NCBI GenBank assembly: GCA_963838095.1
Contig: CAWIPO010000008.1
Coordinates: 1,116,001-1,180,000 of the forward strand
Direction of reading: 5' to 3'
DNA: 64,000 nt
DNA from: CAWCGU01 sp963838095
Lineage (GTDB): Bacteria > Actinomycetota > Thermoleophilia > Solirubrobacterales > 70-9
Position 1 is the first letter of the stretch, and each line of letters begins with the position of its first letter. The notes under the pieces are model-generated. The model ran no database searches. It worked only from the letters and a program-made list of their open reading frames with translations, and had not been told where the DNA came from. Positions 45,341 to 53,422 of this stretch are shown piece by piece. A program made the translations under genes and the position numbers.

Positions 45341-46300
45341 GTGGCCGGGGAGAGCGGCGTCGCCGACAACATCAGCAGCAATGGCAGCGGGCCCGTGTCG
45401 TCCGCGGCCTCTGCGATCACCCAGCGGGGCTCCTCGCTCGCCGAGGCCGGGGGGCGCGCGATCGGCGGGCTCACGAGCGGGCTGCTGGGAGGCCTCCGCC
45501 GCCAACTCAGCGCCGACCTCGACGATCGCGATCCCGACTACATCCGCGACAACCTGCCGCTGTCGTGGCTGGTTTCGAGCATCTGGTTTCGCGGCGAGGT
45601 GAGAAACCTCGGGAACGTGCCGGAGGAGGGGGCGGCGCTGCTGGTGGGCAATCACTCCGGAGGCAACCTGACCCCCGACACCATCCTCTTCACCCTCGCC
45701 TTCTACACCTACTTCGGAGTCGAGCGCCCCTTCCACCAGCTCGCCCACAACCTCGTCCTCGCATCCCCCATCGGGCCGGTCCTGAAGCGCTACGGGACGA
45801 TGGCGGCGTCGCACGAGCACGCGCGACAGGCGCTCGAGGCCGACGCGGCGGTCCTCGTCTATCCGGGCGGGGACTGGGAGGTCCACCGCTCGACTCGTGA
45901 GCGAAACAAGGTCGACTTCGGCGGCCGTTCGGGCTTCGTTCGCCTTGCGGTGAACGCGGACGTTCCGATCGTGCCCGTGGTCTCGGTGGGTGGCCAGGAG
46001 ACGGCGCTTTTCCTCACCCGTGGCGATCGCATCGCTCGGCTGCTGCGTCTCGACCGCGCGCTGCGCCTGAAGGTGTTGCCGATCTCGATCGCGCTGCCAT
46101 GGGGGCTGAACATCGGCGACTTCCTCTCCCACATTCCGCTGCCGGCGAAGTTGACGGTCGAGGTGCTTCCACCGATCGACGTCCGCGAGGAGTTCGGCCC
46201 CGATCCAGACTTCGATGAGGTCCGAGAGCACATCGAGCGGCTGATGCAGGACACCCTCGATGCGCTCGCCGCCGAGCGCCGTTTCCCGGTGATCGGCTGA
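45341..46300 (+). CDS. Glycerol acyltransferase-like protein (PlsC superfamily)
   Basis: The GTG at 45,341 gives 319 residues. After a 60-residue N-terminus comes GAALLVGNHSGGNLTPDTIL, the modified acyltransferase motif I of the actinobacterial/plant DGAT-like group, FHQLAHNLVLASPIGPVLKR, and VLVYPGGDWEVHRSTRERNK in the place of FPEGTR. VRLAVNADVPIVPVVSVGGQ completes the core. It probably esterifies glycerolipids at the membrane. It follows the SCP2-hydrolase gene after 29 bp and precedes a SRPBCC gene after 4 bp: a small lipid operon. Confidence 0.82.
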   Translation: MAGESGVADNISSNGSGPVSSAASAITQRGSSLAEAGGRAIGGLTSGLLGGLRRQLSADLDDRDPDYIRDNLPLSWLVSSIWFRGEVRNLGNVPEEGAALLVGNHSGGNLTPDTILFTLAFYTYFGVERPFHQLAHNLVLASPIGPVLKRYGTMAASHEHARQALEADAAVLVYPGGDWEVHRSTRERNKVDFGGRSGFVRLAVNADVPIVPVVSVGGQETALFLTRGDRIARLLRLDRALRLKVLPISIALPWGLNIGDFLSHIPLPAKLTVEVLPPIDVREEFGPDPDFDEVREHIERLMQDTLDALAAERRFPVIG

Positions 46301-46304
46301 TGCC

Positions 46305-46796
46305 ATGCGTCTGAAGCAGCCAATCCACATCTCGGCCTCCCCGCAGATGATCTGGGACTACATCGCCGAGCCCGAGAACTACCTTCACTTCATGTCGGGA
46401 ATCACCCGCTGGGAGGTCGTGGGCGACAAGCGCACCGGCCTCGGCGCCCGCTACCGGATGCTGATCAGGGTGGGCGCGGCGGAGGTTGGAGGCCTGATCG
46501 AGATCGTCGAGTGGCATGAGGGCCACGACATGGCCTGGACATCCGTCACCGGCGTCGACCAGCGCGGGCGCTGGCGGCTACGGGAGGCCGACGACGGACG
46601 CACCCGGGTCGAGCTTCGGTTCGCATACGGCGTCGCGGGCGCCGGCATCCCCGGCCTGATCGCCGAGCGGCTGGGGGCACCGCAGCTGAACGGCCACCTG
46701 CGCCGATCGCTACAGCAGCTCAAGCGCCAAGTCGAGCACGAAAAGCTCCGCGCCGATGCGGCGGAGCGCCGAGCACGCTCTGAATCGCTGGGCTAG
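46305..46796 (+). CDS. SRPBCC-fold protein
   Basis: 163 residues, helix-grip fold: QPIHISASPQMIWDYIAEPE and YLHFMSGITRWEVVGDKRTG at the N-terminus, then strands (ARYRMLIRVGAAEVGGLIEI) and the long C-terminal helix LIAERLGAPQLNGHLRRSLQ. A basic, charged coil (KRQVEHEKLRADAAERRARS) ends the protein. Likely hydrophobic-ligand binding in the lipid operon; ligand unknown. It converges with the acyl-CoA ligase, overlapping by 4 bp. Confidence 0.75.
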   Translation: MRLKQPIHISASPQMIWDYIAEPENYLHFMSGITRWEVVGDKRTGLGARYRMLIRVGAAEVGGLIEIVEWHEGHDMAWTSVTGVDQRGRWRLREADDGRTRVELRFAYGVAGAGIPGLIAERLGAPQLNGHLRRSLQQLKRQVEHEKLRADAAERRARSESLG

Positions 46797-48508
46797 GCCA
46801 GCTCGCGCTTCAGGACCTTGCCGGTCGCGTTGCGCGGCAGCGAGTCGAGGAACTCGACTTCGCGCGGAACCTTGTAACGGGCGAGGTTCGACTTCACGTA
46901 GGCCTTCACCTCGTCCTCGTCGAGGCTGTCGCCGTCGCCGGTGACCACGAATGCCTTCAGGCGCTGCCCGAACTCGTCGTCGTCAACCCCGATCACGGCG
47001 ACCTCCTTGATTGCCTCGTGGCCGGCGAGCAGGTCCTCGACCTCGCGCGGGAACACGTTCTCACCGCCGGAGACGATCATCTCGTCGTCGCGGCCGTCGA
47101 TGAACAACCTGCCCTCTGCGTCGAAATGGCCGACGTCGCCGCTTGAGAGCAGGCCCTCGAGGATCTCCTTGCCGCCGCCGCCGGTGTAGCCCTCGAAGGC
47201 CATCTCGTTGCCGACGAATATCCGGCCGGTCTCGCCGTGTGAGCGCTCCTCGCCGTTCTCGTCGACGATCTTGACCACGGTGCCGCGCGGCGGCAGGCCC
47301 GCGGTGCCTGGGGCGGCGCGCAGGTCCTCGGGCGTCGCGATCGTCGCCCACGCGACCTCGGTGGACCCGTAGAGGTTGTAGAGGTTCTCGCCGAACGTGT
47401 CCATCCACTGCGTCGCCAACGGACCCGGGAGCGCGGAGCCGCTCGCGGCGGTGACCCGGAGCGAGCCGAGGTCGTACTTGGCGATCGTCTCCTCGGGCAG
47501 CTCGAGGATGCGCTGCATCATCACGGGCACGACGACCAGAGCCGTCGCGCCGCTTTCCTGCACGGCGTGCAGGGTCTCCTCCGGATCGAAGCGGCGCCGC
47601 AGCACGTAGGTCGATCGCAGCGCGAGCCCGAGCTGGAAGTGCGCGAAGCCCCAGGAGTGAAAGAGCGGAGCGGCAATCATCGTCCGCTCGTCGGAATGCA
47701 GCGGGATGCGCGAGAACATCGCCGCCAGCGGCGCCAGCGTGTCGGGCTGGCCGCGCTGGGCGCCTTTCGGGGTGCCGGTGGTTCCTGACGTGAGGATGAC
47801 GAAACGCGAGGAGTCGTCGGGGGGGTCGAGGTCGCTGTTGTCGGACGCGGCGATCAGGTCCTCGATCGCCGCCTGGTCGTCGACGCCGCCAGTCGCGGCC
47901 TGAGCAGGCGCCTCGCCGTCCTCGCGCCAGGCGACGAAGCGCTGCAATCCGCCGTCATCACCGGCCTCGAAGGCCTCGGAGAGAAGCTCGGTGAACTCCT
48001 GGTCGTAGATCAGGGCCGCGGGCTGCTCGCGCTCGACCACGTCGGCGAGCTGCGGGGCGGCGAAGGCCGTGTTCATGTACAGGGCGTTCGCGCCCAGCTT
48101 CGCGCACGCGAGCGTCGAATCGATGAAGCCGCGATGGTTGCGCGCCATGATCGCGATTCCCTGGCCCGGCCGGATGCCATGCTCGCGGAGCCCGCGGGCG
48201 AGCGCGTTCGAGCGCTTGTGGAGCTCGGTGAACGTGAGCGAGCCAGCCTCATCGATCAGCGCGGTCTCGTTTTCGAGCGTGATCGCGGCGGCCGAGATCC
48301 CCGCCGCGGGCGAAGCGCCCCAGCGCCGCAGCGCGATCATCGCTCGAGCGATCTTGTCGGGGCGGGCGGGCCGAATCACCCCGGCCTCGTACAGCGTCTT
48401 CGCGTTGAACGGCGCGTCGGCGAGATGGCCGAGCGGTCCAACCGGGACCCGGCCGACGGCCGATCCGGCGCGGCCGGCGAGTTTGCCGAGGGATGATCTA
48501 ACGGCCAT
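46793..48508 (-). CDS. Fatty-acyl-CoA/AMP synthetase (ANL superfamily)
   Basis: Intact, 571 residues. The AMP-binding P-loop is RFVILTSGTTGTPKGAQRG. VVVPVMMQRILELPEETIAK and LYNLYGSTEVAWATIATPED (adenine motif) follow. The hinge and C-terminal domain are FDAEGRLFIDGRDDEMIVSG, GENVFPREVEDLLAGHEAIK and LPRNATGKVLKRELA with the catalytic Lys. It adenylates fatty or related acids and makes CoA thioesters. The N-terminal 60 residues carry hydrophobic patches that may associate with membrane. A repeat-rich promoter region lies directly upstream. Confidence 0.88.
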   Translation of the reverse strand: MAVRSSLGKLAGRAGSAVGRVPVGPLGHLADAPFNAKTLYEAGVIRPARPDKIARAMIALRRWGASPAAGISAAAITLENETALIDEAGSLTFTELHKRSNALARGLREHGIRPGQGIAIMARNHRGFIDSTLACAKLGANALYMNTAFAAPQLADVVEREQPAALIYDQEFTELLSEAFEAGDDGGLQRFVAWREDGEAPAQAATGGVDDQAAIEDLIAASDNSDLDPPDDSSRFVILTSGTTGTPKGAQRGQPDTLAPLAAMFSRIPLHSDERTMIAAPLFHSWGFAHFQLGLALRSTYVLRRRFDPEETLHAVQESGATALVVVPVMMQRILELPEETIAKYDLGSLRVTAASGSALPGPLATQWMDTFGENLYNLYGSTEVAWATIATPEDLRAAPGTAGLPPRGTVVKIVDENGEERSHGETGRIFVGNEMAFEGYTGGGGKEILEGLLSSGDVGHFDAEGRLFIDGRDDEMIVSGGENVFPREVEDLLAGHEAIKEVAVIGVDDDEFGQRLKAFVVTGDGDSLDEDEVKAYVKSNLARYKVPREVEFLDSLPRNATGKVLKRELA

Positions 48509-48576
48509 GTACTTCTTAACCGTACAGGTAGACGATTAGCACCGAGGGAGGAGATCCCGAGCCGATTCTGGACGAC

Positions 48577-48622
48577 ATTGACGTTTTACATCTATGTCAT
48601 GCAATTCGTCAATCTCGTCAAT
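48577..48622 (-). promoter_or_regulatory. Candidate promoter/operator with repeated ATTGACG motifs upstream of the acyl-CoA ligase
   Basis: In an unusually AT-rich patch, ATTGACG stands in inverted orientation at 48,577-48,583 relative to two direct copies (CGTCAAT on the plus strand) at 48,607-48,613 and 48,616-48,622. Read on the minus strand, the copy at 48,607-48,613 serves as -35 box TTGACG, with TAAAAC 18 bases on as a possible -10. The ATG at 48,508 is about 75 bases further. The repeats fit a regulator site overlapping the promoter. Confidence 0.5.
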
Positions 48623-49077
48623 CAAACGTCGTCTAGGAGGGCAACGGCCACGCAAGCCACCCCCTCACCACGCCCTACCCAGCCCATGCCTTCATTGGTC
48701 GTCGCCTTCACAGACACCGGCGCCGACAGCACATCAGAGAGGTTCCCCTCCATCTCCGCCCGGTACGGCCCCAGCTTCGGCGCCTCGCAGATCAGCGTCG
48801 CGTCCACGTTCACCACCCGTCCGGCAACGCTCGCTAGCGCCACGCGCAGCATCTCGACCGAATCAGCGTCTCGCCAGCGCTCCTCGTCCGGCGGAAACAT
48901 CCCACCGAGGTCCCCCGCCCCCGCGGCGCCGAGCACCGCGTCAATCACCGCATGGGTGAGCGCGTCGGCGTCGGAATGCCCCTCGAGGCCCCGGTCGTGC
49001 TCGATCTCCACCCCGCCGATGATCAAGCGCCGCCCCTCGGCGAAGCGGTGGCTGTCGTAGCCGATCCCGACCCTCAT
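48622..49077 (-). CDS. ispF: 2-C-methyl-D-erythritol 2,4-cyclodiphosphate synthase
   Basis: Intact, 151 residues. The N-terminus VGIGYDSHRFAEGRRLIIGG has the zinc ligands Asp and His (D-x-H), EGHSDADALTHAVIDAVLGA the third His, and ISP signatures AGDLGGMFPPDEERWRDADS and SVKATTNEGMGWVGRGEGVA. It makes the cyclic diphosphate in the non-mevalonate isoprenoid route, two steps after IspD (gene at 50,905). The ATG overlaps the stop of the PHP phosphatase gene by four bases. Confidence 0.95.
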   Translation of the reverse strand: MRVGIGYDSHRFAEGRRLIIGGVEIEHDRGLEGHSDADALTHAVIDAVLGAAGAGDLGGMFPPDEERWRDADSVEMLRVALASVAGRVVNVDATLICEAPKLGPYRAEMEGNLSDVLSAPVSVKATTNEGMGWVGRGEGVACVAVALLDDV

Positions 49078-49898
49078 CCCAGCGCCTCCATCCGCCGCTC
49101 GCGCCGCTCGAACACGGCGACCTCCGCGATTCCGAGCTCGCGCATGAATTCCACCGCCCGATCGTAGGCGTAGCCGACGTGCTCCGGCACGTGGGCGTCG
49201 GATGAGAGCGAGAACGCCGCTCCGGCGTCGACGCACATCTCCGCCAGCCCGCGCGATGGATACATCTCCCCCACCGGCTTTCGCAGACCGGCTGTGGAGA
49301 TCTCGACCGCAATCCCCGACTCCGCGATCGCCTCGACCAGCGGCTCGTAGTAGAAGCGGGGGTCTCGTTGCGGGCGCGGGCGCTCGGAGCCCCAGACCTT
49401 GACCAGATCGGGGTGGCTGAAGATGTCGAACAGGCCGCTGCGGGCCGCCTCGGCCGCGAGCTCGAAGTAGCGGCGCCACACCCGGTCGGGGTCTCCGTCC
49501 GCCTCCCAGGCGTCGTAATCAGGATGGTCCACCGCGACGTCATCGAGGAAGTGGACCGAGCCGACGACGTAGTCGAAGTCGTGCTCTCCGAGCAGGTTGG
49601 AGACCCGGTCCTCCGCACCCGGCAGGAAGTCCATCTCGATGCCCAATCGCAGCGGCGTCGAACGGACGAAGTCGCAGTACGCCGCGAGGTCGTCCGTTGC
49701 GTTCTCGACCCAGAAAGGGTGCTTCCAGAGCGAGAGCGCATCGGCAAAGCGGTGGATGTGCTCGGAGACGCCGAGCTCTCCCACCCCCGCGCCCGACGCC
49801 GCCTCGAGGTAGCGGTCGACGTTCTCGTCGGTGAAGAAGCGCCCCGGGGGCGTATTCGGCTCGTCGGGTCGCAAATGCAGGTGGTAGTCGGTGAGCAC
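49074..49898 (-). CDS. PHP-family histidinol-phosphatase (HisJ-like)
   Basis: Intact, 274 residues. The metal-binding motifs of the PHP fold are present: TDYHLHLRPDEPN, ELGVSEHIHRF, GIEMDFLPGAEDR, YVVGSVHFLDDVAVDHPDYD, DIFSHPDLVKVWGSERPRP and FSLSSDAHVPEHVGYAYDRA. HisJ removes phosphate from histidinol phosphate. PHP paralogues also act on other phosphoesters, so histidine biosynthesis is likely but not proven, since no other his gene is near. It is translationally coupled to ispF. Confidence 0.8.
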   Translation of the reverse strand: MLTDYHLHLRPDEPNTPPGRFFTDENVDRYLEAASGAGVGELGVSEHIHRFADALSLWKHPFWVENATDDLAAYCDFVRSTPLRLGIEMDFLPGAEDRVSNLLGEHDFDYVVGSVHFLDDVAVDHPDYDAWEADGDPDRVWRRYFELAAEAARSGLFDIFSHPDLVKVWGSERPRPQRDPRFYYEPLVEAIAESGIAVEISTAGLRKPVGEMYPSRGLAEMCVDAGAAFSLSSDAHVPEHVGYAYDRAVEFMRELGIAEVAVFERRERRMEALG

Positions 49899-49920
49899 GC
49901 CGGCTGTACGCTAGCCGTGC

Positions 49921-50931
49921 GTGGTTCATCTCCGAATCGTGGTCCCCAGCTACCAGTCCGAGCACGCTCTGGACCTGCTCAGGGCGACGCCGTCGGTTTG
50001 CAACCTGATCTTTCTCAGTGGCGCTGCGGAGCGCCCTCAAGGGGACGTGATCCTCTGCGATGTCGCCCGCGAAGATGCGAGCGTCGTCGTCAGCGACCTG
50101 AAGGAGCTGAACATCGACGTCGAAGGCTCGATTGCGATGGAGGACGTCGATTCGCTGATCTCGAAGGCTGCCGAGCGCGCCGAGAAGGCGGCTGCCGGAA
50201 TGCCCTCTGATGCAGTCGTCTGGGAGGAGGTCGAGTCGCGCACCTCGGAGAACGTGGAGCTGTCGGCGAGCTTCCTGATTTTCATGGTCCTGGCGATGCT
50301 GATCGCGGCCGTCGGCATCTACCTCGACCAGATTGTGCTGATCATCGGGGCAATGGTCGTCGGCCCTGAGTTCGGGCCAATCGCGGGGCTGTGCGTGGCC
50401 GCCGTCCACAAGCGCGCCGACCTGCTGAAGCGCTCAGCGCTTGCCCTCGCGATCGGGTTCCCGCTCGGGATCCTCGCGACCTACCTGTTCACCCTCGTTG
50501 CCGACGGGACCTCGTTGATCCCAGACGACTTCGACCCCGACGCGCACCCATTTACGGCCTTCATCTCGAACCCCGACGCCTTCAGCTTCGTGGTCGCGTT
50601 CCTTGCCGGGATGGCGGGAATGCTCTCTCTCACCTCGGCCAAGTCGGGAGCGCTGGTCGGCGTCCTGATCTCGGTGACGACAATCCCTGCCGCCGCGAAC
50701 ATCGGCGTCGCCGCGGCGTACGGCGACTTCGACGCCTGGTCGGGTGCGCTGCTGCAGCTGTCGCTGAACCTGAGCGCGATCTTCCTTGCGGGGCTCGGCA
50801 CGCTTTACGTGCAACGGCTGCTGTACATCCGCCGGCGGCGGGCGCACCTCCAGCACGAGGCCAGGGAGATCGCCGGGCTACCGATCGGCCACAGCCGGCG
50901 CGGCTCATTCGTCGGTGGCCGAAAGAAGTAG
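49921..50931 (+). CDS. DUF389 (TIGR00341-type) membrane protein
   Basis: 336 residues from the GTG at 49,921. An N-terminal soluble alpha/beta part of about 115 residues (HLRIVVPSYQSEHALDLLRA), then about six helices: NVELSASFLIFMVLAMLIAA, YLDQIVLIIGAMVVGPEFGP and IAGLCVAAVHKRADLLKRSA, which are the family's most conserved stretch. SFVVAFLAGMAGMLSLTSAK, SGALVGVLISVTTIPAAANI and LQLSLNLSAIFLAGLGTLYV follow. Function unknown; a transport or channel role has been suggested for DUF389. It overlaps the end of ispD by 27 bp in convergent orientation. Confidence 0.85.
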   Translation: MVHLRIVVPSYQSEHALDLLRATPSVCNLIFLSGAAERPQGDVILCDVAREDASVVVSDLKELNIDVEGSIAMEDVDSLISKAAERAEKAAAGMPSDAVVWEEVESRTSENVELSASFLIFMVLAMLIAAVGIYLDQIVLIIGAMVVGPEFGPIAGLCVAAVHKRADLLKRSALALAIGFPLGILATYLFTLVADGTSLIPDDFDPDAHPFTAFISNPDAFSFVVAFLAGMAGMLSLTSAKSGALVGVLISVTTIPAAANIGVAAAYGDFDAWSGALLQLSLNLSAIFLAGLGTLYVQRLLYIRRRRAHLQHEAREIAGLPIGHSRRGSFVGGRKK

Positions 50932-51567
50932 CGCGGCGATCCTCAGGTCTGTCGGCGTCGTCACCTTGATGTTGTTCGCCGGCGCGGGGTAAAGCAGGAC
51001 GCGCCCGCCCATCCGCTCGACCAGCATCGCCTCGTCGGTCGCCTGGGAAAGCACGGCGGTTGAGTCGAGCGCCTCACGCAGGGCCTGGGTGCGGAACGCC
51101 TGCGGGGTCTGAGCCGCCCAAAGGCTGGAGCGGTCGAGGGTGCGGTCGACCTCGTGGCCACGCGCCACTTCCTTGATCGTGTCCGTCACGGGAGCCGCCG
51201 CGACGACCGCGTCGCAGCTCTCGCTCCGAAGCGTCTCCAGCACCGCGTCGAAAAGCTCGGGCTGCGCCAACGGCCTGGCGGCGTCGTGGACGACGACAGC
51301 TTCGGTCTCGACCAGCGCCAGCGCCGCTTGCACCGACTCCGTGCGCGACGACCCGCCCTCAACGGTGTGTACGTCATCGCCCGCCGACCCTGCCTCGTGG
51401 CCGGCCGGGACCGCGACCACGATGGACCCGATCGACTCGGCGGCCCGCAGAGCCTCCAAGGACCACTCCAAGAGCCGACGGCCGCCGACCTCGGCGAAGG
51501 CCTTCGGGACCGCTCCCCCGAGGCGTTCGCCGAGGCCGGCGGCGGCAACTATCGCCGTCGCGGGCTC
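50905..51567 (-). CDS. ispD: 2-C-methyl-D-erythritol 4-phosphate cytidylyltransferase (start codon unclear)
   Basis: It couples CTP with methylerythritol phosphate. The nucleotide loop IVAAAGLGERLGGAVPKAFA lies upstream of the first canonical start (TTG at 51,471), so the gene must begin near 51,567. The frame there (SSEPATAIVAAAG) has no ATG, GTG or TTG back to the carD stop. Other motifs: VAVPAGHEAGSAGDDVHTVE, VVHDAARPLAQPELFDAVLE, AAPVTDTIKEVA and WAAQTPQAFRTQALREALDS. It overlaps DUF389 at its 3' end and follows carD by about 10 bases, so it may be translated by coupling. Confidence 0.9.
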   Translation of the reverse strand, partial: EPATAIVAAAGLGERLGGAVPKAFAEVGGRRLLEWSLEALRAAESIGSIVVAVPAGHEAGSAGDDVHTVEGGSSRTESVQAALALVETEAVVVHDAARPLAQPELFDAVLETLRSESCDAVVAAAPVTDTIKEVARGHEVDRTLDRSSLWAAQTPQAFRTQALREALDSTAVLSQATDEAMLVERMGGRVLLYPAPANNIKVTTPTDLRIAALLLSATDE

Positions 51568-51577
51568 AGATGACCGC

Positions 51578-52138
51578 TCAGGCCGTTGCCTTGGCGCCGA
51601 AGCGCTCCTCCAAAAGCTCGTCGAGGTAGGCCTCTGCGTCCTCCTCGTCCTTGTCGAGCGCGTACATGAACTCGGACGCGAGGATCTTCTTCGCGCGGGT
51701 GTACATCTGCTTCTCGCCTGTGGAAAGTCCCTTTTCCCACTCGCGGATCGCCAGGTTGCGGACGACCTCGGCGAGCTCGAAGACGTCGCCCGTGCGGATC
51801 TTCTCGCGGTTGTACTTGAACCGTCGGTTCCAGTTCTTCGGCATGTCCGAGATCTCCCCGGTGAGAACGTCGATCACCTTGTCGACCTCCTCGCCGGCAA
51901 TCACCCGGCGCAGGCCCGCCCGATTCGTGTTGCAGCAGGGGACCATCACCGTCATGTCGTTGTGGTAGATCTTGATCGTCAGGTAGTCCTGAGCCTCACC
52001 CAAGAGCTCCCTGCTCTCCTTCTTGATCACCACGCCGGCCCCATGGTGCGGGTAGACCACGTTGTCGCCGACGGCGAACTCAATGATCGGCACCTCGAGA
52101 CCGGCCTCGATCTCTCCTTCAGTAGCTATCTCCGGAAT
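51578..52138 (-). CDS. carD: CarD-family RNA polymerase-binding regulator, candidate AUU start
   Basis: CarD binds the beta subunit and stabilises promoter melting, mainly at rRNA promoters. The core starts IIEFAVGDNVVYPHHGAGVV. LTIKIYHNDMTVMVPC is the RNAP-interacting Tudor-like part. The C-terminal DNA-binding helices include MPKNWNRRFKYNREKIRTGD and ELAEVVRNLAIREWEKGLST, with the conserved Trp. The usual call would be the GTG at 52,093, which has no ribosome site. AAAGGAGG, a perfect anti-SD match, stands six bases before an ATT at 52,136-52,138, in frame and adding 15 residues. I list that start. It lies between disA and ispD on the same strand. Confidence 0.82.
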   Translation of the reverse strand: MPEIATEGEIEAGLEVPIIEFAVGDNVVYPHHGAGVVIKKESRELLGEAQDYLTIKIYHNDMTVMVPCCNTNRAGLRRVIAGEEVDKVIDVLTGEISDMPKNWNRRFKYNREKIRTGDVFELAEVVRNLAIREWEKGLSTGEKQMYTRAKKILASEFMYALDKDEEDAEAYLDELLEERFGAKATA

Positions 52139-52152
52139 GTGACGCCTCCTTT
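52136..52152 (-). promoter_or_regulatory. Perfect Shine-Dalgarno before an ATT codon of carD
   Basis: AAAGGAGG at 52,145-52,152 (minus strand) with spacing of six to ATT at 52,136-52,138. No ATG, GTG or TTG is in frame at normal spacing. The GTG at 52,093 has only AAGGAGAG about 19 bases upstream. Confidence 0.6.
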
Positions 52153-52180
52153 ACGTAGAGACGGCCGCAGAGCGCGGCCG

Positions 52181-53299
52181 TCAGCCATGCAGATAACGGT
52201 CGATTGGGTCGACCTCCTGAAGCCTGCGAAGGCCTTCTCGGATGTCCTTTGCCCGGGTCTCCCCAACCCCCTCGATCGCCTCGAGCTCTTCGTCTGAGGC
52301 CGCGAGGATCTCATCGACCGTGCCGAAGCGGTGGACGATCTTCTGCGCCACCAGCCTTGGCAGTCGAGGGATCCGGCCGAGCAGCCTGTAGCCGCGCGGC
52401 GCGACTGGGAAGTCGAGTGTGTTCGTCTTCCGGTCGTAGCCGAGAAGCTCGGCGAGGCGACCGAAATCGAGCAGATCGGTGTGGTCGATCTGGGCCAGCT
52501 CGGCGAGCGCGGTCTCAACGCTCTGCTCGGTGTCGACGGCGATGTAGTCGCGCATCAGCGCTGCCCGCTCTCCCATCACGCCGACGACGGTGTCCTCGAG
52601 CTGCATCTCGATCAGGCGCCCCTCGCTGCCCAGCTCGATGATGTAGCGCTCCACCTCCGACGCCATCCGGGTCACCATCTCCGCCCGCTGGAGCATTGAG
52701 AGGACGTCATGGAGGGCGACGCCGCCCTCGAACTCGAGAGCCGCCAGGCGCGAGGAAACCTGGTCGAGGCGGGCGCGGTACTTCTCCAGGGTCGCGAGGC
52801 CCTGGTTCGCCTTGCTGAGCACCGTCGAGATGTCCTGGAGGATGTACTTGATCCCGCCCACGTACAGCGAAACGACCTCGCGTCGCTGCGAGATCGCGAT
52901 CACGACCGCATCCGTCTGCTTCGACACCCGCTCCGCGGTGCGGTGCCGGGTGCCCGTCTCCATCGAGAGGATGGTCGGATCGGGCATCAGCTGGACGTTT
53001 GCCCCGAGGATCGACTTCCCCCTCGGATCGAGGACGATCGCCCCGTCCATCTTCGCGAGCTGGTACAGGAGCGCCGGCGTGTAGTCGACGTCGAGCCGAA
53101 TCCCGCCGGAGAAGAGGAACGAGATCTCGTCGGGCTCCCCGATCACGATCAGGGCCCCGGTGCGGGCGTAGATGACGTTGTCGATTCCCTCGCGAAGCGG
53201 CGTCCCGGGAGCGACCATGTCGAGGGCCCGCAGCAGGCGCGGGTCCTGACGTGCCTCAAGCTCGTGAAGCTCGTCTGGTCCCGGAGCCATCGGGGCCAT
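52181..53299 (-). CDS. disA: DNA-integrity scanning diadenylate cyclase DisA
   Basis: Makes cyclic di-AMP from two ATP while scanning DNA as an octamer. From the ATG at 53,299 it has 372 residues. The cyclase motifs are DGA at 85-87 (LAKMDGAIVLDPRGK) and RHR at 118-120 (TGTRHRTAERVSKQTDAVVI). A helical spine follows, and a C-terminal helix-hairpin-helix (ASDEELEAIEGVGETRAKDI) binds branched DNA. The frame upstream to 54,109 is the antisense of the propeller gene. carD lies 43 bp downstream. Order radA-disA-carD-ispD is typical for this group. Confidence 0.95.
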   Translation of the reverse strand: MAPMAPGPDELHELEARQDPRLLRALDMVAPGTPLREGIDNVIYARTGALIVIGEPDEISFLFSGGIRLDVDYTPALLYQLAKMDGAIVLDPRGKSILGANVQLMPDPTILSMETGTRHRTAERVSKQTDAVVIAISQRREVVSLYVGGIKYILQDISTVLSKANQGLATLEKYRARLDQVSSRLAALEFEGGVALHDVLSMLQRAEMVTRMASEVERYIIELGSEGRLIEMQLEDTVVGVMGERAALMRDYIAVDTEQSVETALAELAQIDHTDLLDFGRLAELLGYDRKTNTLDFPVAPRGYRLLGRIPRLPRLVAQKIVHRFGTVDEILAASDEELEAIEGVGETRAKDIREGLRRLQEVDPIDRYLHG

Positions 53300-53422
53300 G
53301 ATGGCAGAAGCCCGAAAACCGCCGCCTTCTCGCAAAATCCGTGTGGATAGCTCGGAATGGGGCTTGTCAAGGGGCCCGGCGCCTTCGACAGCAGGGTGTC
53401 GATTCGCTACCGTGGCCCGACG

